Source of the DNA: CALNXN01 sp942490645
Lineage (GTDB): Bacteria; Pseudomonadota; Alphaproteobacteria; Rhodobacterales; Rhodobacteraceae
Length of the DNA: 64,000 nucleotides
Direction of reading: 5' to 3'
NCBI GenBank assembly: GCA_942490645.1
Contig: CALNXN010000010.1
Coordinates: 124,001-188,000 of the forward strand
Of the stretch, positions 16,697 to 24,327 are shown piece by piece. Every line of letters starts with the position of its first letter. Within the stretch, counting starts at the first letter, position 1. A program made the translations under genes and the position numbers. The notes under the pieces are model-generated. The model did no database searches. It saw only the letters and a list, made by a program, of their open reading frames with translations, and was not told the DNA's origin.

Positions 16697-18399
16697 GTGC
16701 CATGTCGTTTGATCAGGCCGTCGCGCATGTGACGCAGAACGAGCCTGTCTTCGAGGTAACACAAGCTGACATTCGCGGTGTGCGTTATTCTGTCTTCAAA
16801 AACATCCCTCCGACCGTTCCCGAACTCTTGCGCGCATCTCGTACGGCTCAAGGCGACGGCACGGCCGAATATCTGGTCTTTGAAGATCAGCGTTGGACGT
16901 TCGATGAATACTGTAGCGACGTGCGGCGCTTTGCGCAGGTGTTGCGCGGCAAATACGGCGTTGGCAAAGGCACACGTGTCGCAATAGCGATGCGCAATTA
17001 TCCGGAGCTGTTGGTGACGCTGATGGCCGTCTCGTCGCTCGGCGGTATCGTGGTTTTTTTGAACGCATGGTGGACGACGAACGAGCTGGAATATGCGCTG
17101 CACGACAGCGAAGCACAGATCGTCGTGGCTGATGGGCAGCGCGTCAAACGCTTGCAACCCCTTGAATATGGTCTGGAATTACAGATCATCGGCGTGCGTG
17201 GCGGCGAAGAAATGGTGTCGGACCGCTTTTCCGAGTTGCTCGGCGCACAACCTGATGTTGATTGGCCCGACGTGGATATCGACACGGATGATGATTTTGC
17301 GATCATGTATTCGTCTGGCACAACCGGTCATCCCAAGGGGGTCGTTCAGACCCATCGTGGTGCGGTGAATGCAGTGTTCACATGGTTGATGCAGGCCGTG
17401 ATGATGCCTCTGATGGACCCGCCTGCCCCGGATGCGCCCGCAGCGCCGCGGCCGTCAGCTTTGGTGTGCACGCCGCTCTTTCATGTCACGGCAACGCATC
17501 CCCTGTTCCTGCTCAGCCTGCCTGCGGGCGCCAAACTGACGCTTCTGCGCAAATGGGACGCGGAAGAAGCTGTGCGCGTCATCGCGGCCGAAAAAATCAC
17601 CCGCATGCTGGGTGTTCCGACCCAATCTGCCGATTTGATGGAAACGGCGCGCCGCATGGGCGTGACGCTTTCCACGTTGGAATACCTGGGCGCAGGTGGT
17701 GCAAAACGTCCGGCCGCACAGGTCGCGCAATTGGCCGAGGCCTTTCCCAATGCGGCCATCGCCACAGGTTGGGGCATGACCGAAACCAACGCCAACGGTA
17801 TTGGTCTCGTGGGTCCGGAATACAACGCGCGCCCCGGTGTCGCCGGACGGCTTTATCCGCCCGTGCAAGAGTTGCGGTTTCTTGATGATCACGGGCGCGA
17901 TGTGGCCGTCGGCGAGGTCGGCGAAATCACTGTAAAAAGCCCCTGTAACATGCGGTGTTACCTCAATAAACCCGAAGAAACCGCCAAGACGATCCAAGAC
18001 GGTTGGTTGCGTACTGGTGACATGGGAATGATCGACAAAGATGGCTTTGTGACGATCATGGACCGCAAGAAAAACATCATTATTCGCGGTGGCGAGAACA
18101 TCGCCTGTTTGGATGTCGAAGGCGCGCTGCACCGCCATCCGCTGGTCATCGAGGCCTGCGCGTTTTCTGTGCCTGACGACCGGTTGGGCGAGACCGTCGG
18201 CGCGGCGGTACAGCTGCGTCCAGGCGCGCATCTAAGCCGCGACGCCGTTTGCGATTTTCTCTCCGATCACATCGCGCGTTTCAAAATTCCGGAGCATGTG
18301 TGGTTCCAGCACGACCCCCTGCCCCGTGGCGCAACCGACAAGATCGACAGACGCGGATTGCGAGACACCTGCCTTGCCAGCCTCGTGCCCAGTACTTGA
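16693..18399 (+). CDS. Acyl-CoA synthetase (AMP-forming, class I adenylate-forming family)
   Basis: A 568-residue ligase that activates a carboxylic acid as an acyl-adenylate and then an acyl-CoA thioester. The phosphate-binding loop YSSGTTGHPKG starts near residue 211. The adenine-contact segment is GWGMTETNANG near residue 365, followed by the hinge WLRTGDMG and the C-terminal MDRKKNIIIRGGENI. The predicted catalytic Lys lies near the end in ATDKIDRR. I chose ATG 16693, coupled to the upstream 13-codon frame; 16663 and 16702 are in-frame alternatives. It heads an operon with 3-hydroxyacyl-CoA dehydrogenase, crotonase, ACAD and SDR genes. The acid it uses cannot be read from the sequence. 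Confidence 0.9.
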   Translation: MSAMSFDQAVAHVTQNEPVFEVTQADIRGVRYSVFKNIPPTVPELLRASRTAQGDGTAEYLVFEDQRWTFDEYCSDVRRFAQVLRGKYGVGKGTRVAIAMRNYPELLVTLMAVSSLGGIVVFLNAWWTTNELEYALHDSEAQIVVADGQRVKRLQPLEYGLELQIIGVRGGEEMVSDRFSELLGAQPDVDWPDVDIDTDDDFAIMYSSGTTGHPKGVVQTHRGAVNAVFTWLMQAVMMPLMDPPAPDAPAAPRPSALVCTPLFHVTATHPLFLLSLPAGAKLTLLRKWDAEEAVRVIAAEKITRMLGVPTQSADLMETARRMGVTLSTLEYLGAGGAKRPAAQVAQLAEAFPNAAIATGWGMTETNANGIGLVGPEYNARPGVAGRLYPPVQELRFLDDHGRDVAVGEVGEITVKSPCNMRCYLNKPEETAKTIQDGWLRTGDMGMIDKDGFVTIMDRKKNIIIRGGENIACLDVEGALHRHPLVIEACAFSVPDDRLGETVGAAVQLRPGAHLSRDAVCDFLSDHIARFKIPEHVWFQHDPLPRGATDKIDRRGLRDTCLASLVPST

Positions 18400-18412
18400 A
18401 AAGGATCCTGAC

Positions 18413-19702
18413 ATGACACCCACACAGGAAGAGATCGGCGCCTATATCGCCCAAGCCGGCCACGATGCATGGATCGTGCCGGGTATAACAGCCGCAACGC
18501 CGCGTCGGTCGATCAAGACCGTTGGCATCATCGGGGCGGGCACGATGGGTGGTGGGATTGCGATGAACTTTGCCACCGCAGGCATTTCGGTACGCATCGT
18601 CGAGACCACGCAAGAGGCGCTCGATCGTGGCCTGAAGGTGGTGCGCGGAAACTACCAACGCTCCGCCGACAAGGGGCGTTTTCCGCAAGACGAGGTCGAA
18701 GCGCGTATGGCCCGTTTTGACGGCCGCTTGGCGCTGGCGGATCTGGCGGATTGCGATCTGGTGATCGAGGCAGTGTTCGAAAACATGGAGCTCAAGAAAA
18801 AGATTTTCACCGAGTTGAACCGAGTGATGAAGCCGGGCGCGATCCTTGCGACCAACACATCTGCGCTGGACATCAACGAGATCGCAAGCGTGACGAACAG
18901 GCCGCAGGACGTGATCGGCCTGCACTTTTTCTCACCTGCCAACGTTATGAAATTGCTTGAAATTGTGCGTGCGGCGGATACCGCAGACGATGTTGTTGCG
19001 ACCTGTATGGACCTCGCCAAGACGATCAACAAAATTGCAACGCTCGTGGGCGTCTGTCCCGGTTTTGTGGGCAACCGCATTCTTTTTGCGCGCCAGATAC
19101 AGGCGAACAAACTGGTCTATCAGGGCGTGATGCCTTGGGACGTGGATGCCGCATTGAATGCCTTCGGGTTCAAGATGGGGCCATTCCAGATGTCAGACCT
19201 CGCCGGGCTTGATATCGGCTGGTCCAAAGGCGCCAAAACGGACAACCCGATCCGCGACGCCTTGTGTGAATTGGACCGGCGCGGGCAAAAGACCCAAGCC
19301 GGGTTTTATGATTATGACGAGGCGCGCCGCCCTATTCCGTCGGATGTGACGGCGGGCATTATCCGCGATATCACCGGGGCCGAACCCATGACGATGGCGC
19401 AGGATCAGATCATCGACATCTGTATTCACCCGATGATCAACGAAGCGGTGAAAATCCTCGAAGAAAACAAGGCGCAGCGCCCGTCTGACATCGATGTGGT
19501 CTGGCTCAATGGGTATGGTTGGCCCGCGGACAAAGGTGGCCCGATGTTCTATGGCGACATGGTTGGTGCCAAGGCGGTACTGGCCACGATGCAGCGTCTG
19601 GGCGCTGAGGATGATGCGTTTGCCCCGGCCAAAACACTTGAAGAACTGGCGGCAAGCGACGGAAAATTCACGGAAATAGACACAGGTGGACTAAAGGTAT
19701 GA
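18413..19702 (+). CDS. 3-hydroxyacyl-CoA dehydrogenase
   Basis: A 429-residue NAD-dependent dehydrogenase of beta-oxidation. The Rossmann motif GIIGAGTMGGGIAMNF sits near residue 40-55, the catalytic His lies in IGLHFFSPANVMKLLEIVR, and the partner Glu lies in the preceding DLVIEAVFENMELKK. Two C-terminal dimerisation domains follow, the second with WLNGYGWPADKGGPMFYGD, as in the back half of FadB-type multifunctional enzymes. No hydratase domain is attached; a separate crotonase follows. The ATG at 18413 is 13 bp after the ligase stop; an in-frame extension to 18296 lies inside the ligase and is unlikely. Confidence 0.92.
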   Translation: MTPTQEEIGAYIAQAGHDAWIVPGITAATPRRSIKTVGIIGAGTMGGGIAMNFATAGISVRIVETTQEALDRGLKVVRGNYQRSADKGRFPQDEVEARMARFDGRLALADLADCDLVIEAVFENMELKKKIFTELNRVMKPGAILATNTSALDINEIASVTNRPQDVIGLHFFSPANVMKLLEIVRAADTADDVVATCMDLAKTINKIATLVGVCPGFVGNRILFARQIQANKLVYQGVMPWDVDAALNAFGFKMGPFQMSDLAGLDIGWSKGAKTDNPIRDALCELDRRGQKTQAGFYDYDEARRPIPSDVTAGIIRDITGAEPMTMAQDQIIDICIHPMINEAVKILEENKAQRPSDIDVVWLNGYGWPADKGGPMFYGDMVGAKAVLATMQRLGAEDDAFAPAKTLEELAASDGKFTEIDTGGLKV

Positions 19703-19747
19703 GCTACGAGTTTATTACAGACGGAGAAACGAGGTCACATCCTGATT

Positions 19748-20479
19748 GTGACGATGAACCGTCCGGACGTGTATAATGCCGTGCATGTCGATATGCACAA
19801 TGAGATGGCCGATTGCTGGGATGCGTTTGCCGCTGATGCCGACCTTTGGGTGGCTGTTCTGACAGGTGCCGGTGACAAGGCGTTTTCGGCAGGCAATGAC
19901 CTTAAGGCGACGGCCAAGGGTGGCAGCAAAAAGGAAATGACACCCACAGGTTTTGCGGGCTTGTCCTCGCGGTTTGATCTCGAAAAGCCGATCATCGCGG
20001 CAGTGAACGGTTTTGCTATGGGCGGCGGGTTCGAGACGGCCCTGTCCTGCGACATGATCTTGGCGTCTGAGAATGCAAAGTTTGCCCTGCCCGAGGTCAA
20101 GGTTGGCTTTTTTGCCGCCGCATCTGGCGTGCAACGTCTGTCGCGCTATATCGGGCGCTTGGCTGCACAGGAGATGATGTTCACCGGGCGCACGATCGAC
20201 GCGGCGGAGGCTCTGAAACTGGGCTGCTGCAACGAAGTGGTGCCGCATGATCAATTGATGGACCGCGCATTGGCCTTGGCCGAGCACATGTGCACGGTGT
20301 CCCCGTCAGCCGTCAAAGCGACAAAACGCGTGCTCAATGACATGGCACGCGCTGACGGCATGCAGGCCAGCATTGCCTATTCGCGGGACGTCATCAAGGA
20401 TCTGGCACAAACCGAAGACTTTAAAGAAGGCGTGCAAGCCTTTGTTGAAAAACGCAAACCCAACTGGGTCAACCGATAA
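19748..20479 (+). CDS. Enoyl-CoA hydratase/isomerase, N-terminus shifted out of frame
   Basis: A crotonase-fold protein. The open frame gives 243 residues, starting at the internal MNRPDVYNAVH strand and including the oxyanion-hole segments AFSAGNDLKA and NGFAMGGGFETALSCD. The true start is probably ATG 19699, overlapping the previous stop in ATGA: it reads MSYEFIT up to 19719, and after skipping one base (G19720) continues TEKRGHILIVTMNRPD into this frame. The gene therefore appears to carry one extra base near 19720. This may be a sequencing error or a real lesion. It sits between the hydroxyacyl-CoA dehydrogenase and ACAD genes. Confidence 0.85.
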   Translation: MTMNRPDVYNAVHVDMHNEMADCWDAFAADADLWVAVLTGAGDKAFSAGNDLKATAKGGSKKEMTPTGFAGLSSRFDLEKPIIAAVNGFAMGGGFETALSCDMILASENAKFALPEVKVGFFAAASGVQRLSRYIGRLAAQEMMFTGRTIDAAEALKLGCCNEVVPHDQLMDRALALAEHMCTVSPSAVKATKRVLNDMARADGMQASIAYSRDVIKDLAQTEDFKEGVQAFVEKRKPNWVNR

Positions 20480-20500
20480 CTTGAATGAGAGGGAACCCAC

Positions 20501-21817
20501 ATGGGCGACACCACCACACCGATGGACATGAACAACCTTGAAATGTCCGAAAAGTCGAAACCATTGCTGAATGCGGTGGTCAAACATATCCGGGAAAACG
20601 TCGATCCGATCACCGAAGAATTCTATGCTTTGGGTGAAAACCGTGAAAACCGATGGTCCTATGCACCCGGTCAGTTAGAACTGCTTGAAGGGGCCAAGCA
20701 AAAGGCCCGCGACGCAGGCTTATGGAACTTTTTCCTGCCCAATGCCGAAACTGGCGAAGGGCTGTCCAATCTGGATTACGCCTATATCGCGGCTGAGTTG
20801 GGCAAGAACCCCCTCGCCTCCGAGACGCTGAACTGTTCGGCACCGGACACCGGCAATATGGAGGTACTCGAACGCATCGGTACGCAGGAGCAAAAAGACG
20901 CGTGGCTCAAGCCGCTTCTGGCCGGTGAAATTCGCTCGGCTTTTGCGATGACGGAACCGAGCGTTGCCTCGTCGGACGCGAAAAACATCGCGACTTCGGC
21001 GGTGCTCGAGAACGGCGAATGGGTCATCAACGGCGAGAAATACTACATCTCCGGTGCCGGTGATCCGCGTTGCAAGATCATGATCGTCATGGTCAAAACC
21101 TCGCCCGATGCGGAACCTTACCGCCAGCAAAGCCAGATCCTCGTGCCGATGGACACGCCCGGCGTTGAAATTCTGGGGCCGATGCATGTCTTTGGCCATG
21201 ATGACGCACCGCATGGGCATATGCACATCCGTTTCACCAATGTACGGGTACCGGAATCGGCCGTGCTTTGGGGCGAAGGCAAGGGCTTTGAAATCAGCCA
21301 GGTGCGCCTTGGACCAGGCCGCATCCACCACTGCATGCGCTCCATCGGGCAAGCCGAAAAGGCGCTGGATCTGTTGATTGAACGGGGTTTGAGCCGTGTT
21401 GCCTTTGGCAAGAAGATCGTCGATCTGGGCAAGAACATGGAAACCATTTCCCGCGCCAAGATCGAGATTGAATCCATGCGGCTTCTGGTGCTCAAGGCGG
21501 CCAAGGCGATGGATGTTCTGGGCAACAAGGAGGCCCGCATCTGGGTGTCGATGATCAAGGCCAAGGTGCCTGAACAGGTCTGCGATATCATTGATCAGGC
21601 GATGCAGGTCCATGGCGCGACGGGTATCAGCCAATGGTCGCCCCTGTCGGGCATGTATGCCCAGCAACGGACCCTGCGCTATGCGGATGGCCCTGATGAA
21701 GTGCACCATCACGTGATCGCACGCCACGAGGTCAAAACCTATCAGGACAGCAACTCTCGTCAGGCTGCGGCCAAGGCGCACACAGAGGAACGCGGGTCCG
21801 GAGGGTTCATGGGATGA
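20501..21817 (+). CDS. Acyl-CoA dehydrogenase, ACAD10/11-like
   Basis: A 438-residue flavoprotein dehydrogenase. The FAD/substrate segment AFAMTEPSVASSDAKNI lies near residue 150, IHHCMRSIGQAEKALDLL near 270 and the C-terminal YADGPDEVHHHVIARHE near 400. This last motif and the long N-terminus (LGENRENRW) resemble the dehydrogenase domains of ACAD10 and ACAD11, which handle 4-hydroxyacyl-CoA after phosphorylation by an APH-type kinase domain. A matching stand-alone APH kinase is encoded at 37626-38657. It overlaps the next SDR gene by 4 bp. The subfamily call is by motif memory. Confidence 0.85.
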   Translation: MGDTTTPMDMNNLEMSEKSKPLLNAVVKHIRENVDPITEEFYALGENRENRWSYAPGQLELLEGAKQKARDAGLWNFFLPNAETGEGLSNLDYAYIAAELGKNPLASETLNCSAPDTGNMEVLERIGTQEQKDAWLKPLLAGEIRSAFAMTEPSVASSDAKNIATSAVLENGEWVINGEKYYISGAGDPRCKIMIVMVKTSPDAEPYRQQSQILVPMDTPGVEILGPMHVFGHDDAPHGHMHIRFTNVRVPESAVLWGEGKGFEISQVRLGPGRIHHCMRSIGQAEKALDLLIERGLSRVAFGKKIVDLGKNMETISRAKIEIESMRLLVLKAAKAMDVLGNKEARIWVSMIKAKVPEQVCDIIDQAMQVHGATGISQWSPLSGMYAQQRTLRYADGPDEVHHHVIARHEVKTYQDSNSRQAAAKAHTEERGSGGFMG

Positions 21818-22581
21818 CCCTGTTTGATCTGACGGGCAAGGTGGCGCTTCTGACCGGGGCGTCCAAGGGCATGGGGCTGGAAATGGCCAAAGGTCTGGCT
21901 GCACACGGGGCCACTGTCGTGATCTCTGCGCGCAAGCAGGATCAGTTGGATGTGGCGGCCGCCGAGATCAATGCGCTTGGCAACGGCAAGGCCTATGCGG
22001 TGTCGTGCAACGTTGGCGACAAGGATCAGTTGCAGGCGTTGGTCGACAAGGCGCATGAGTTGGCAGGTCCGATCGACATCGTCGTCGGCAATGCCGGTGT
22101 GAACCCTTATTATGGCCCGACATCCGAAATCCCCGACGACGCTTACCAGAAAACGATGAACGCGAATGTGCAATCGAACTTGTGGCTGGCGCAGATGGTG
22201 GCACCCGACATGGTGGCCAAGGGGGCAGGATCGATGATGTTTACGTCGTCGATCGGAGCGTTCAAACCTTCGACCATGTTGGGCACCTACGGAATGTCCA
22301 AGCTCGCGCTGATCGGTTTGGTGCGCAACCTGGCCGAGGAATTCGGACCGAAGGGTCTGCGTTTCAATGCGATCTGTCCTGGCCTAGTCAAAACCGATTT
22401 TGCACGGGAGCTTTGGGACAAGCCGGAGGTGGAAGAGCGGATCAAAAAGCAGATCCCGCTACGCCGCCTTGGTGAGCCTGAGGATTTCGCAGGTCTGGCG
22501 GTTTATCTCGCCTCAGATGCCAGCGGCTACATGACCGGTCAGGCGCTGACGGTCTGCGGCGGCTCGAACATGTGGACGTAA
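21814..22581 (+). CDS. SDR-family oxidoreductase
   Basis: A 255-residue classical short-chain dehydrogenase. The cofactor loop is TGASKGMGLEMAKG at residues 14-27, the structural NAG motif lies in VVGNAGVNPYYG, and the catalytic triad is Ser in FTSSIGA with Tyr and Lys in YGMSK. The C-terminus ends in MTGQALTVCGGSNMW. It overlaps the ACAD gene by 4 bp, so it should act on the same acyl chain, perhaps as a 3-hydroxyacyl or ketoacyl reductase. Acidic residues after beta-2 are absent (ISARKQDQ), suggesting NADP preference. Confidence 0.9.
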   Translation: MTLFDLTGKVALLTGASKGMGLEMAKGLAAHGATVVISARKQDQLDVAAAEINALGNGKAYAVSCNVGDKDQLQALVDKAHELAGPIDIVVGNAGVNPYYGPTSEIPDDAYQKTMNANVQSNLWLAQMVAPDMVAKGAGSMMFTSSIGAFKPSTMLGTYGMSKLALIGLVRNLAEEFGPKGLRFNAICPGLVKTDFARELWDKPEVEERIKKQIPLRRLGEPEDFAGLAVYLASDASGYMTGQALTVCGGSNMWT

Positions 22582-22584
22582 CAT

Positions 22585-23355
22585 ATGGAACTGAAAGATA
22601 AAATCTGCGTCGTGACCGGGGCCGCCAGCGGCATAGGTCGAGCATTGTGCCACGCCTTTGCCGCAGAAGGTGCGCGCAAGGTCATTTGCGTGGACCGCAA
22701 TGGGGATGGGGCGCAGCGAACAGCGCAGGACATCGACGGTGTGGCCTATACGGTCGATGTGTCGGATGAGGCTCAAATCAAGGCGATGATCGACAGCGTC
22801 GAGGCCGATATTGGCGCAATCGATCTATACTTTTCCAACGCGGGTATTGCGGTGGGTGGCGGGATGGAAACGCCCAATGCGGATTGGCAACGGACGTGGG
22901 AAATCAACGTGATGGCCCATGTCTGGGCCGCGCGTCATCTGGTGCCTTTGATGGCGGCACGGGGTGGTGGGTATCTGCTCAACACCGCCTCTGCGGCGGG
23001 GCTGCTCAATCAGGTGGGCTCGGCCTCTTACGGGGTGAGCAAACATGCTGCGGTCGGGCTGGCGGAATGGTTGGCGATGAGCCACGGCGATCAGGGGATC
23101 AAGGTGTCGGTGCTCTGTCCGCAGGCTGTGCGCACTGAAATGACACGCGGGCATGAGGATCATGTCGCGGCGATCGATGGAATGATGGAGCCGGAACCCG
23201 TGGCGCAATCCTGTATTGATGCGATCCGGGCCGAGACGTTCCTGATCCTGCCACATGATGAGGTGCTGGGATACATGCGCAACAAGACCGCCGATTATGA
23301 TCGGTGGATCGGGGGCATGCGCAAGCTCAACCGTCGGTTTGGCACCTTGAGCTGA
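22585..23355 (+). CDS. SDR-family oxidoreductase
   Basis: A 256-residue classical short-chain dehydrogenase, last gene of the plus-strand operon. The cofactor loop is TGAASGIGRALCHA near residue 12. An Asp follows beta-2 (ICVDRNGD), favouring NAD. The active site is Ser in NTASAAGLL with Tyr and Lys in YGVSK. It starts 3 bp after the previous SDR stop. The C-terminal region is longer and less typical (ILPHDEVLGYMRNKTADYDR), as in the SDR group that acts on bulky or aromatic alcohols. Substrate unknown. Confidence 0.9.
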   Translation: MELKDKICVVTGAASGIGRALCHAFAAEGARKVICVDRNGDGAQRTAQDIDGVAYTVDVSDEAQIKAMIDSVEADIGAIDLYFSNAGIAVGGGMETPNADWQRTWEINVMAHVWAARHLVPLMAARGGGYLLNTASAAGLLNQVGSASYGVSKHAAVGLAEWLAMSHGDQGIKVSVLCPQAVRTEMTRGHEDHVAAIDGMMEPEPVAQSCIDAIRAETFLILPHDEVLGYMRNKTADYDRWIGGMRKLNRRFGTLS

Positions 23356-23364
23356 TCTGAAGGG

Positions 23365-23437
23365 GCGCGCTGACGCGCGCGTTGCATTTTTTGTGAGGGC
23401 TCCGCCCTCGGTGCGGTGCACCTCACCCGAGGTATTT
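23365..23437. terminator. Hairpin cluster between converging operons, with a roseobacter-style intergenic repeat
   Basis: Between two converging operons there is a GCGCGC-TGAC-GCGCGC inverted repeat at 23365-23380, then TTGCATTTTTTG. A second perfect stem follows, GAGGGC-TCC-GCCCTC at 23395-23409, and then CACCCGAGGTATTTTCAGCG near 23424-23443. The first hairpin and its T-run could end the plus-strand operon. The trailing CCCGAGGTATTTT string resembles a sequence often found between genes in Rhodobacterales genomes; that is from memory and not tested. Confidence 0.45.
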
Positions 23438-23454
23438 TCAGCGAAAGGAAGGGG

Positions 23455-24327
23455 TTATTCCTTGGGCTTGTAGGGGCGCATGAGGCCTTCTTGGGCGACG
23501 GAAGCCATGAGCTGGCCGTTTTGGTTGTAGATCGAGCCTCGGTTAAAGCCGCGCGCGCCGCCGGTAAAGGGCGCGTCCATGGTGTAGAGGTGCCAGTCCT
23601 GAAATTGTGCGGGGCCGTGAAACCACATGGCATGATCGAGGCTGGCGGACATGACTTTGCCCTGAAACCACGTCAACCCGTGCGGACGCAGGGATGAGCC
23701 CAGCAAGTTCATGTCAGAGGCATAGGCCATCAGGCAGTGCTGCATTTGCGGGCCCTGCCCTTTGGCGGCCTGCATGCGGAACCACAGGTGGTTGGTGTCG
23801 TCAGCGGGTTCGGGCTGGAAGAGGTCACGGGGGTCTACCTCGCGAATTTCGATGGGGCGCTTGCGCAGGAAGTCTTGGCGGATCCGCTCTGGCACCTTGT
23901 CTTTGAGCGCCTCGCGCTGTTCGGCGCGGTTCATCAGGCCGTCGGGGCCTGCGACCTGAGGCATGGTGTGTTGATAGCTCCAGCCATCTTCCTCAACGTG
24001 GAAGGAGGCGGACATGTTCAGTATCTGTTTGCCGTGCTGGATCGCCACAACGCGGCGTGTCGTGAAACTGCCACCATCGCGGGCGCGGTCGACCTGGTAG
24101 ATCACTGGGATTTTGGGGTCGCCGGGGCGGATGAAATAGGCATGCAGGCTGTGACATAGCCGCTCAGGCACAGTGCGATATGCAGCTGCCAGCGCCTGCG
24201 CGATGACATGGCCGCCGAAAATGCGCGTCGATGTTTCGCCCCCCGCCCCGGTGCCGCGAAACAGATCGACTTCAAGCTGTTCGATGTCGAGCAAGGTCAG
24301 CAGTTCTTCGGCGGCGGGGTCGGTCAT
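23455..24327 (-). CDS. tesB: Acyl-CoA thioesterase II (TesB type)
   Basis: A 290-residue double-hotdog thioesterase that hydrolyses acyl-CoA to free acid and CoA. The first hotdog contains FGGHVIAQALAAAYRTV near residue 40 and the FIRPGDPKIPVIYQVD strand. The second contains SLDHAMWFHGP, with the catalytic Asp in LDHA, and ends MASVAQEGLMRPY. The length fits E. coli TesB (286). It overlaps the acetoacetyl-CoA ligase gene upstream by 4 bp. It may release CoA when intermediates accumulate. Confidence 0.93.
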   Translation of the reverse strand: MTDPAAEELLTLLDIEQLEVDLFRGTGAGGETSTRIFGGHVIAQALAAAYRTVPERLCHSLHAYFIRPGDPKIPVIYQVDRARDGGSFTTRRVVAIQHGKQILNMSASFHVEEDGWSYQHTMPQVAGPDGLMNRAEQREALKDKVPERIRQDFLRKRPIEIREVDPRDLFQPEPADDTNHLWFRMQAAKGQGPQMQHCLMAYASDMNLLGSSLRPHGLTWFQGKVMSASLDHAMWFHGPAQFQDWHLYTMDAPFTGGARGFNRGSIYNQNGQLMASVAQEGLMRPYKPKE

